11,754 bases of DNA from Sulfurimonas autotrophica. Its GTDB lineage: Bacteria; Campylobacterota; Campylobacteria; Campylobacterales; Sulfurimonadaceae. The stretch lies in the NCBI GenBank assembly GCA_015662405.1, contig DQUE01000042.1, positions 1 through 11,754 on the forward strand. The letters run 5' to 3'. The notes beneath the pieces were generated by a model. It saw only the letters and a program-made list of their open reading frames with translations. It did not search any database and had not been told where the DNA came from. This document shows, piece after piece, positions 6,481 through 11,754 of the stretch (within the stretch, counting starts at the first letter, position 1; each line of letters starts with the position of its first letter). Position numbers and translations under genes: made by a program.

Positions 6481-7808
6481 TAAAGTAAAATATATTTTGC
6501 TAAGCCTAAAAAGCTAAAAAAACCGACTACATCTGTTACAGTTGTCAGTATCACCGTGCTACCAATAGCGGGATCAACCCCCAACACTTTCAGCATTAAC
6601 GGAATTACAGCACCAAAAAAACCAGCCATGAAAAGATTAAGAATCATACTTAATCCTATCACAACACCCAAAAGAGGTATATCAAACCACACCCATGCTA
6701 TTATACCCATAACAATAGCAAAAAGAAAACCATTCATTAAGGATATAGCTACCTCTTTTCTTATCGTTCTTAAAGCATCAGTTTGTGATATCTCCCCTAA
6801 AGCCAACTGACGTACAACAACAGTCAGACTCTGTGTACCAGCATTGCCACCCATAGAAGCAACAATTGGCATTAACACAGCAAGCGCAACCATAGCGTTT
6901 ATGGTATCTTCAAAAAGGCCTATAACTAGTGAAGCTGCAATTGCTGTTAAAAGATTGATTCCCAGCCATGTTGCACGTTTTTTTGCTGCTCGTAAAACAT
7001 CTTCATCCTCTTCTGCTTCATCATCAACACCCGCAAGATTATACATCTGTTCAGTTGCCTGTTCATTAATAATATCATAGATATCATCAGAGGTGATACG
7101 ACCAACTAAAATACCTTCATCGTTCACGACTGGCATTACAGACAAATCATACTCTTTAAAGTAGTTTACTACCTCTTTTATATCTTCTGTATCTTTTGCA
7201 GCAATTGGTTCAAATGACTCTTCACTCTGCTCAATATTCTCTTTAATAGTTTTTGAAAAATCAAATATTAAAAGATCATCTAATCCTACTGTATAGAGAA
7301 GCTTGTTATTTTTATCAACAATAAATAGATTTTGAATATTTTCAAGCGCATTCTCTTTTCTAAGTCGTGCAAATCTTTTAATGACATCTTGAACAATTTC
7401 ATCCTCTTTTGCTGTAAAAATTTCAAGCTGCATATATGCACCAGCTTGATGCTCTTCATACTTTTTGAGCTCTATAATCTCTTTTTTATCATCTACGTCA
7501 AGCCTATGAAATACTTCCGATGCTTTGTTTTCATCAACACCTTCAAGTTTTTGCATAAACTCTAGTTGATCATCAGACTCGAGTTCACTTACAGCTTGAG
7601 AAAGTTCTTCTGCATTAAAGTTTTCTATAATATCATGAAAATACCTATCAGGCAATGCGAGTGCTATATCTCCTATGAACTCTTTTGGAATCGATTTAAT
7701 TGCTTCACCAAAGTCTTTATCATCCAAAGCTTTTAAAATTTTTGCTATTTCAGCTGGATGCATTTCACTTATGCTGTGTGATTGTAAATATTTTTTTAAT
7801 TCTTTCAT
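6480..7808 (-). CDS. mgtE: Magnesium transporter MgtE
   Basis: MgtE is a dimeric inner-membrane Mg2+ channel whose cytoplasmic domains sense Mg2+ and close the pore when it is high. The 442-aa length is normal for the family. Domains in order are an acidic helical N domain (about 10-125), a CBS pair (about 130-250), an acidic plug-helix region with DDEAEEDED near 262-270, and five membrane helices (about 285-440). The pore signature MGGNAGTQS lies at 319-327, and TTVTDVVGF at 422-430 contains D426, which aligns with the Mg2+-selectivity Asp of Thermus MgtE (D432). The ATG at 7808 has AAGGAG about 7 nt upstream. No M-box-sized leader exists, because a pseudogene stop lies only 15 nt before the ATG. 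It forms a tight two-gene unit with the CNNM gene. Confidence 0.93.
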   Translation of the reverse strand: MKELKKYLQSHSISEMHPAEIAKILKALDDKDFGEAIKSIPKEFIGDIALALPDRYFHDIIENFNAEELSQAVSELESDDQLEFMQKLEGVDENKASEVFHRLDVDDKKEIIELKKYEEHQAGAYMQLEIFTAKEDEIVQDVIKRFARLRKENALENIQNLFIVDKNNKLLYTVGLDDLLIFDFSKTIKENIEQSEESFEPIAAKDTEDIKEVVNYFKEYDLSVMPVVNDEGILVGRITSDDIYDIINEQATEQMYNLAGVDDEAEEDEDVLRAAKKRATWLGINLLTAIAASLVIGLFEDTINAMVALAVLMPIVASMGGNAGTQSLTVVVRQLALGEISQTDALRTIRKEVAISLMNGFLFAIVMGIIAWVWFDIPLLGVVIGLSMILNLFMAGFFGAVIPLMLKVLGVDPAIGSTVILTTVTDVVGFFSFLGLAKYILL

Positions 7809-7823
7809 GTCTCTCTCCTTTGT

Positions 7824-8120
7824 TTAAAAATCATATACAAAGCTTGTTTTTTGAGAAAAGTCATATTTTTCAACCCCTACTGCTGGCTTTGCGTCATAAT
7901 TGTATAGTAATTCAAAATTAATTGAAAGCTTTTTGTAAATTTTCACTCTTAGTTCTACTGAGTTTGCAAATATAGCATCACTCAATATATCTACTCGAGG
8001 CTGATAGTATCCAACATAAGAAAATCTGACATTATTCTTTAGTCTGTTTTTATATGCAATATAAATATTTAATCGCACATTCTCCTCATTTGGATCTACA
8101 TCTGTAGTATACTTATAGCT
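7824..8120 (-). pseudogene. 5'-truncated DUF481 outer-membrane beta-barrel remnant
   Basis: The reverse strand is open for 98 codons after an in-frame TGA at 8121-8123, with no ATG start; a GTG at 8078 is the only candidate and lacks a ribosome binding site. The protein has alternating polar/hydrophobic beta-strand character, with features such as VGYYQP, NFELLYNYD and a C-terminal YDF. This resembles the last third of DUF481 (YdiY-like) outer-membrane proteins, which end in an aromatic residue. A full member would be roughly 230-260 aa with a signal peptide; here the N-terminal part is gone and the intact AMIN gene ends 19 nt away. The AMIN frame just upstream reads AEFSMKL before a stop, which could be one more strand displaced by a frameshift. 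It is most likely a decaying gene left by a deletion, perhaps retaining the mgtE promoter. The family call is from pattern only. Confidence 0.6.
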
Positions 8121-8135
8121 TCATAGAAAACTCGG

Positions 8136-8150
8136 CACTTTATAAAAGTG
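8136..8150 (-). terminator. Small hairpin at the end of the AMIN gene
   Basis: CACTTT and AAAGTG form a perfect 6-bp inverted repeat with a 3-nt loop, spanning the AMIN stop codon at 8140-8142. On the minus strand a TTTT follows after a short CCGAG. It could be a weak intrinsic terminator for the recA-eno-AMIN side, separating it from the DUF481 remnant and mgtE. The stem is short and the T run is brief, so read-through is likely. Confidence 0.3.
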
Positions 8151-8790
8151 TGATCATGTATCCACCCGATACATGTTCTAATTTATAGCTATAATATCCA
8201 TCCAACTCTACTACTACTCTATAGTAACCCTTATGTGTTCCTATTCTAAGCTTTATAAAAATAGAATCCTCACCCAAGCTTTTTACGAAACTACCTATAT
8301 TGGTGTCGCGCTTAAAATCACAAACAATTCTGTGTGGTTTTACCACTAAAAAATTTCTCAGCAACTTATCTTTTGTGACAATCTTTAGTTTATTTTTTTT
8401 GGCATAAAATGCTATAAATTTTAAGGAAGCAATTTTTTTAAAATCAGCTTTTTTCTTATGTTTTTTTACTTTTGCAGATGAATCTTTTTCGCAATTTGCC
8501 TCATTTATATTTTGTGAAATAAAAATTGGCAAGTGCCAATCTATCGCATTACGAATGAGAATTTTTTTATGTGCTATAGAACCATCAAGATTTTTATATG
8601 CAACGCTGACGCTCTCAAGAGTACGTGCAGTTGAAGGTAATGTCAGCGTAGCTCTTTTGAGCATTGGTAGAGCAGTCACCTGATTTGATGTCAACGGAAT
8701 ATCTTGTGCATTATCTACTGGGAAAAATGGATTTTCTCTTGCCATAAGCACGAGAGAAAAAAAATAGATAAACAATAAAACTCTTAGCAT
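8140..8790 (-). CDS. Exported AMIN-domain protein (CgpA-like position)
   Basis: A 216-aa protein with a short signal peptide (about residues 1-17: LRVLLFIYFFSLVLMA, no lipobox cysteine), so probably periplasmic. A Pro/Ser/Thr-rich segment (about 18-65) follows, then a lysine-rich stretch near 107-119 and a C-terminal AMIN domain (about 120-216) with SLKFIAFY, TKDKLLRNF and RIVCDFKRD. AMIN domains target cell-envelope proteins, in other bacteria to the division site or secretin pores. It has two cysteines, C100 and C157, which could pair in the periplasm. In Campylobacter the corresponding locus encodes CgpA (Cj1670c, as I recall), an N-glycosylated periplasmic protein; no D/E-x-N-x-S/T glycosylation site is visible here. 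The ATG at 8790 has only a weak AGGG upstream, but an extended -10 promoter lies 25 nt before it. Exact function is unknown. Confidence 0.78.
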   Translation of the reverse strand: MLRVLLFIYFFSLVLMARENPFFPVDNAQDIPLTSNQVTALPMLKRATLTLPSTARTLESVSVAYKNLDGSIAHKKILIRNAIDWHLPIFISQNINEANCEKDSSAKVKKHKKKADFKKIASLKFIAFYAKKNKLKIVTKDKLLRNFLVVKPHRIVCDFKRDTNIGSFVKSLGEDSIFIKLRIGTHKGYYRVVVELDGYYSYKLEHVSGGYMITLL

Positions 8791-8814
8791 ATAATAAACC
8801 CTGTTTTTTTATAC

Positions 8815-8823
8815 ATTATATCA
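8815..8823 (-). promoter_or_regulatory. Extended -10 promoter for the AMIN-domain gene
   Basis: On the minus strand TGATATAAT matches the extended -10 consensus TGnTATAAT exactly. It lies in the 44-nt gap after the FtsB-like gene, and the expected start near 8808 would give a leader of about 18 nt before the AMIN ATG. The DNA upstream is an AT-rich run with no -35 box. It suggests that the AMIN gene can be transcribed separately from recA-eno. Confidence 0.6.
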
Positions 8824-8834
8824 AATTATTATTG

Positions 8835-9113
8835 TTATTGTGCAGAAATCTCTTTCAATTCAAAATATTCTCGTTGTAATTCAGCATTTTCTTCTTTTAA
8901 ACGAACTACTTCATTTTGGAGATAATTTTCATAATCTTGCAATCCAAAAAGAACTTCAAGTGAATTCGTTCCATAGAGCAACACTCCCAAATATACTCCA
9001 AGGATTATTACCAGTGCGAACAAAAGAAAAAACTTTTCTAAAGAGAGTCCTAAATACTTTTGGGTTATCGTTTGTGATGTATCTATCTCTTCAAAAAGTT
9101 CTTCTTTGTTCAT
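8835..9113 (-). CDS. FtsB/DivIC-like septum formation initiator family protein
   Basis: A 92-aa bitopic membrane protein: an acidic cytoplasmic N-terminus (about 1-25), one membrane segment (about 28-48, FFLLFALVIILGVYLGVLL) and a periplasmic coiled coil (about 58-90, with LQNEVVRLKEENAELQREYF). This is the size and layout of FtsB/DivIC proteins, which join FtsL and FtsQ in the divisome. It lies between eno and an envelope protein gene, the same position as C. jejuni Cj1671c in my memory of that locus; E. coli ftsB also follows eno, in support of this call. The ATG is 7 nt past the eno stop, and the AGG of its weak ribosome binding site overlaps that stop codon, so translation is probably coupled. 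Such short coiled-coil proteins are weakly conserved, so the family call rests on layout and context. Confidence 0.75.
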   Translation of the reverse strand: MNKEELFEEIDTSQTITQKYLGLSLEKFFLLFALVIILGVYLGVLLYGTNSLEVLFGLQDYENYLQNEVVRLKEENAELQREYFELKEISAQ

Positions 9114-9120
9114 AAATTAC

Positions 9121-10386
9121 CTAATTAAATAACTCTGACCCCAAATACTCACTATATACTATTTCATTTTCTATTTCTAATAGACGATTGTATTTTGCAG
9201 TTCTCTCACCACGAGCAGTTGAACCTGTTTTAATCTGCCCACAATTAAGTGCCGTAGCAAAATCAGCGATAAAAGCATCTTCACTCTCACCTGAACGGTG
9301 ACTCATCACGCATGTATAACCGTTTCTTTGTGCAAGACGAACTGTAAGCATTGTTTCGCTAACAGAGCCGATTTGATTTGGCTTGATTAAAATAGAATTT
9401 GCTATACCTTTTTGTATCCCTTCGTTTAAAATGTTTGCATTTGTCACAAAAAGATCATCACCAACAATTTGAATTCTATCACCCAATTTCTCAGTCATAA
9501 GCTTAAAACCACTCCAATCATCTTCACTAAGACCATCTTCAATAGAGACAATAGGATACTTTGCACATAAATTTTCATAATAAGCAACAAGCTCCTCACT
9601 GCTTAGTGTGCGTCCTTCAGATTCAAGTCTATAACCACCTTCAGTGACAATTTCACTCGCTGCAACATCCAAAGCAATCCCAATCTGTTCACCAGGAAGG
9701 TATCCAGCTTTTTTTATCGCTTCCATAATTACTTCAATAGGCTCTTCGTTTGAGGCAAGGTCTGGTGCAAAACCGCCTTCATCACCTAGGGATGTAGAAT
9801 GGCCTTTTTCTGATAAAATTGATTTAAGATTATGATAGACTTCAGCAGCAGCACGAAGAGCAGTTGCAAAATCTTCAAACCCAACAGGCATAATCATATA
9901 CTCTTGAAAATCAACATTGTTATCAGCGTGACTTCCACCATTGATGATATTAAGCATTGGAGTTGGCATAACCATCGCATTTGCTCCACCTAAGTAGCGA
10001 TATAAAGGGATACCAAGACTCTGTGCAGCAACACGAGCTACAGCCATAGAGACACCAAGCACAGCATTTGCACCAAGATTACCGTAGTTGTCAGTACCAT
10101 CAAGCTCCTTCATCGTTGCATCAATCACAGCCTGATTAAAAGGGCTCATCCCAATAAGTACATCAGAAATTTGCGCATTTACATTTTCAACTGCTTGCAA
10201 AACACCTTTACCCATATAGCGATCACCGCCATCACGAAGTTCTAAAGCTTCGCGTTTTCCAGTGCTTGCACCAGAAGGAACAATCGCACTAGCCACTGTT
10301 CCATCACTCAATCTTACTGTTGCTTTTACTGTTGGATTTCCACGAGAATCCATTACCTCAATTGCACTAATATCATCTATAAACAT
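9121..10386 (-). CDS. eno: Enolase (phosphopyruvate hydratase)
   Basis: Enolase interconverts 2-phosphoglycerate and phosphoenolpyruvate in glycolysis and gluconeogenesis; in an autotrophic Campylobacterota host the gluconeogenic direction would dominate (inference). The 421-aa protein is close to full family length. The N-terminal domain has SRGNPT and the mobile loop SGASTG at 38-43. The barrel has NGGSHADNN at 149-157, QE at 161-162, GDEGG at 201-205, the Mg2+ ligands D240, E283 and D310, the base K335, the loop H363-R364-S365 in SHRSGESED, and K386. All align with E. coli catalytic residues with an offset of about 5-6. The ATG at 10386 has AAAAAGG upstream with good spacing. It follows recA by 39 nt in the same direction, probably as one transcript, with the FtsB-like gene downstream. 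Confidence 0.96.
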   Translation of the reverse strand: MFIDDISAIEVMDSRGNPTVKATVRLSDGTVASAIVPSGASTGKREALELRDGGDRYMGKGVLQAVENVNAQISDVLIGMSPFNQAVIDATMKELDGTDNYGNLGANAVLGVSMAVARVAAQSLGIPLYRYLGGANAMVMPTPMLNIINGGSHADNNVDFQEYMIMPVGFEDFATALRAAAEVYHNLKSILSEKGHSTSLGDEGGFAPDLASNEEPIEVIMEAIKKAGYLPGEQIGIALDVAASEIVTEGGYRLESEGRTLSSEELVAYYENLCAKYPIVSIEDGLSEDDWSGFKLMTEKLGDRIQIVGDDLFVTNANILNEGIQKGIANSILIKPNQIGSVSETMLTVRLAQRNGYTCVMSHRSGESEDAFIADFATALNCGQIKTGSTARGERTAKYNRLLEIENEIVYSEYLGSELFN

Positions 10387-10396
10387 ATATCTACCT

Positions 10397-10412
10397 TTTT
10401 AAAATTTTAAAA
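10397..10412. repeat. 16-bp perfect palindrome between recA and eno
   Basis: TTTTAAAATTTTAAAA at 10397-10412 is a perfect palindrome made only of A and T, just upstream of the eno ribosome binding site. It could be a protein-binding or processing site, or simply AT-rich spacer. A palindrome of this composition is much less surprising than one of mixed bases. Confidence 0.25.
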
Positions 10413-10425
10413 TAATAAAGGCTTC

Positions 10426-11463
10426 TTATGCGTCAGTTTCTGCTATTTCAGAAGTATCCATCGTCATAAGTGAGCTCATGCCCATAGCCTGTTTAATTTT
10501 TTCTTCAATCTCAGCAGCAAGTTCTGGCTCCTCTTTAAACTTCGCCTTCACATTCTCACGACCTTGACCGAGTTTAGTCTCTCCATAAGAGAACCAAGCG
10601 CCACTTTTATCTACAATGTCAAGTTTGACACCGTAATCAACAAGCTCACCCTCTTTAGAGATTCCTTCTCCAAACATTATATCAAATTCTGCCTGACGAA
10701 AAGGAGGGGCAACCTTATTTTTTATAACTTTTGCTTTTACTCTATTACCAATTTGGCTCTCACCTTGCTTAAGAGAAGCTATACGCCGTACATCAATACG
10801 TACAGACGCATAAAATTTCAAAGCATTGCCACCGGTTGTTGTTTCAGGAGAACCATACCCCATCATGCCAATTTTCATACGAATCTGATTAATAAAAATA
10901 ATCGTACAGTTCATTTTACTCAGCACCCCTGTAAGTTTTCGTAGTGCTTTACTCATTAAACGAGCTTGAAGACCTACCTGTTGCTCATTCATCTCTCCCT
11001 CTAGCTCTACTTTTGGTGTTAAAGCTGCAACAGAGTCTATCACTATCAAGTCAATCGCACCACTTCTAGCAATTGTCTCGACAATATCAAGTGCTTGTTC
11101 GCCGTAATCAGGCTGAGCAACTAAAAGATTATCAATATCTACACCTAAATTTTTTGCATAAACAACATCAAGAGCATGCTCTGCATCTATAAAAGCACAT
11201 ACTCCGCCATTTTTTTGACACTCTGCTGTAATCTGCAAGGCCAATGTTGTTTTTCCTGAACTCTCCGGTCCATATATCTCTATGACACGCCCTTGCGGAA
11301 CACCACCAATACCAAGTGCTAAATCAAGCCCCAACGAACCTGTGCTAATAGACTGAATCGGCACTATCTCTTTATCACCAAGGCGCATTAAAGAGCCTTT
11401 TCCAAAAGCTTTGTCTATCTGCTTCATCGCCAAGTCTAATGATTTTTGTTTATTTGCATCCAT
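10426..11463 (-). CDS. recA: Recombinase RecA
   Basis: RecA forms ATP-dependent filaments on single-stranded DNA for strand exchange and recombinational repair. The protein is 345 aa from the ATG at 11463, the normal length. Walker A GPESSGKT lies at 65-72, the catalytic Glu at 95 in DAEHALD, Walker B LIVIDS at 139-144, and loop L2 with NQIRMKIGMMGYGSPETTTGG at about 192-212 (the MGYGSPE form is typical of Campylobacterota). The C-terminus is acidic. A TTG 14 codons upstream (11505) keeps the frame open but adds residues foreign to RecA and overlaps the promoter, so the ATG is chosen; its ribosome binding site (GTGAG) is weak. The first gene of the leftward recA-eno-ftsB-like unit. I see no LexA-type operator, in line with the lack of LexA in this phylum. 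Confidence 0.96.
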   Translation of the reverse strand: MDANKQKSLDLAMKQIDKAFGKGSLMRLGDKEIVPIQSISTGSLGLDLALGIGGVPQGRVIEIYGPESSGKTTLALQITAECQKNGGVCAFIDAEHALDVVYAKNLGVDIDNLLVAQPDYGEQALDIVETIARSGAIDLIVIDSVAALTPKVELEGEMNEQQVGLQARLMSKALRKLTGVLSKMNCTIIFINQIRMKIGMMGYGSPETTTGGNALKFYASVRIDVRRIASLKQGESQIGNRVKAKVIKNKVAPPFRQAEFDIMFGEGISKEGELVDYGVKLDIVDKSGAWFSYGETKLGQGRENVKAKFKEEPELAAEIEEKIKQAMGMSSLMTMDTSEIAETDA

Positions 11464-11496
11464 GTTGGACTCACTTATTATGAAATTTAGACTGAT

Positions 11497-11502
11497 TTTA
11501 TA
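11497..11502 (-). promoter_or_regulatory. recA: Candidate recA -10 box
   Basis: On the minus strand TATAAA within TTTGTATAAAATC lies 33 nt before the recA ATG, giving a leader of about 27 nt. A TTGAG about 10 nt further upstream is too close to act as a standard -35, so T-rich upstream DNA probably substitutes for one. Confidence 0.5.
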
Positions 11503-11529
11503 CAAAGTTTCTCAACATAACTAATTTTA

Positions 11530-11543
11530 TGTCATTTTGTCAT
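11530..11543. repeat. Tandem TGTCAT repeat upstream of recA
   Basis: TGTCAT occurs at 11530-11535 and again at 11538-11543, two copies 8 nt apart. They lie about 28 nt upstream of the recA -10 box, just beyond the usual -35 position. It could be an activator or sigma-factor contact site. Two hexamers in AT-rich DNA could also arise by chance. Confidence 0.25.
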
Positions 11544-11594
11544 ATTTTTAATCAAATTCTTTTTACATATGAAGATGAATTTTAGCCAAAGAAG

Positions 11595-11647
11595 GCAAAA
11601 AAATAGATAAAAAAAAGCAGTTTACTCCTCTTTTATCTATTTTTTGC
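11595..11647. repeat. Long inverted repeat upstream of the MqnD-like gene
   Basis: The left arm at 11595-11612 (GC, seven A, TAGAT, AAAA) pairs with the right arm at 11631-11647 (TTTT, ATCTA, six T, GC): 17 matching pairs with one bulged A and an 18-nt loop. The flank TTAGC at 11582-11586 matches GCTAA at 11646-11650 if about 10 nt are looped out. The right arm is the T-rich stretch expected upstream of a -10 box. It may be an operator, a hairpin formed on the DNA, or a terminator facing another way. Confidence 0.6.
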
Positions 11648-11653
11648 TAATAT
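11645..11653 (+). promoter_or_regulatory. Extended -10 promoter of the MqnD-like gene, possibly leaderless
   Basis: TGCTAATAT fits the extended -10 pattern TGnTATAAT with two mismatches in the hexamer. It ends only 6 nt before the ATG at 11660, where transcription would start. The DNA upstream is T-rich in the way of Campylobacterota sigma-70 promoters. There is no Shine-Dalgarno sequence between this box and the ATG, so a leaderless mRNA is the simplest reading; a promoter further upstream would still leave no ribosome binding site. Confidence 0.5.
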
Positions 11654-11659
11654 AGACCT

Positions 11660-11754
11660 ATGAAAAAAACTCTTATAGCCCATTCACCTGACGCCGATGA
11701 TATTTTTATGTACTATGCCATCAAATTTGGCTGGGTAGATATGAAAGATACACA
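11660..11754 (+). CDS. MqnA/MqnD-family protein of the futalosine menaquinone pathway, N-terminus only
   Basis: Only 31 full codons lie in the window before it runs off the right edge. The protein begins MKKTLIAHSPDADDIFMYYA, then IKFGWVDMKD. The S-P-x-x-D-D-x-F-M-Y-Y-A pattern resembles the N-terminus of MqnD (1,4-dihydroxy-6-naphthoate synthase; S-P-C-P-N-D-T-F in Thermus as I recall), a periplasmic-binding-protein-like fold. Campylobacterota make menaquinone by the futalosine route, which supports this reading. A sulfide-oxidising quinone-reducing enzyme in the same window would use that quinone. No signal peptide is seen, so it is cytoplasmic rather than a transport binding protein. With so few residues MqnA or an uncharacterised homologue cannot be excluded. 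Confidence 0.55.
   Translation, partial: MKKTLIAHSPDADDIFMYYAIKFGWVDMKDT

Noticed and set aside
7809..7823. M-box or other Mg2+ riboswitch before mgtE
   Set aside because: The non-coding leader is only 15 nt and the DNA beyond it has beta-barrel coding character, so there is no room for a riboswitch unless it lies within the remnant; no such fold was recognised by eye.
11464..11505. Upstream TTG start that would extend RecA by 14 residues
   Set aside because: The added residues are unlike any RecA N-terminus and the TTG overlaps the putative -10 box; the ATG at 11463 gives the normal family start and length.
11569..11610. 13-codon ORF in the recA/MqnD-like intergenic region
   Set aside because: It has no ribosome binding site and runs into the left arm of the inverted repeat; it is expected by chance.
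1..11754. CRISPR array, tRNA, rRNA, insertion sequence, toxin-antitoxin or phage module
   Set aside because: No regularly spaced repeats, tRNA-like cloverleaf, rRNA segment, transposase or paired small toxin/antitoxin genes were seen; nearly all sequence is accounted for by core-type genes.

Overview
The window is AT-rich, densely coded bacterial chromosome. Its gene content points to the Campylobacterota, most likely a sulfur-oxidising Sulfurimonas-like lineage. The clues are the block recA - eno - FtsB/DivIC-like - AMIN-domain protein (the order I remember around Campylobacter jejuni recA, Cj1673c to Cj1670c), a sulfide:quinone-oxidoreductase-type flavoprotein, a futalosine-pathway menaquinone gene and promoters made of a -10 box behind T-rich DNA. 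The species is inference from protein style and synteny, not from a search.

Left part (1-4148): the 5' end of a ketopantoate-reductase-like gene (panE) reads leftward. A short divergent promoter region separates it from a rightward cluster: a 22-codon small ORF with a strong ribosome binding site, asnB (asparagine synthase), a glutamate/aspartate-type cation symporter, and an EamA/DMT-family exporter whose start overlaps the symporter. The cluster could join uptake of acidic amino acids to asparagine synthesis, but no regulator is visible.

Middle (4149-8139): a single rightward gene encodes an SQR-type FAD oxidoreductase. It meets a leftward pair, mgtE then a CNNM/CBS protein, at a probable bidirectional terminator. 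The CNNM protein starts with TTG, and its Shine-Dalgarno overlaps the mgtE stop codon, so the two are probably translationally coupled. Upstream of mgtE lies about 300 bp that encodes only the C-terminal part of a DUF481-type outer-membrane beta-barrel, which looks like a 5'-deleted pseudogene.

Right part (8140-11463, leftward): recA, eno, a small FtsB/DivIC-like membrane coiled-coil protein and an exported AMIN-domain protein, with promoters visible before recA and before the AMIN gene. At the right edge a rightward MqnD-like gene begins. Its extended -10 box sits so close to the ATG that its mRNA may be leaderless, and a long inverted repeat lies over its upstream promoter region.

I found no CRISPR array, tRNA, rRNA, insertion sequence or prophage gene, and no clear new multi-gene system. 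Most of the window is core-genome. The points most worth a second look are the promoter and inverted repeat at 11595-11660, the DUF481 remnant, the small ORF before asnB, and the poorly characterised AMIN and FtsB-like pair attached to recA-eno.
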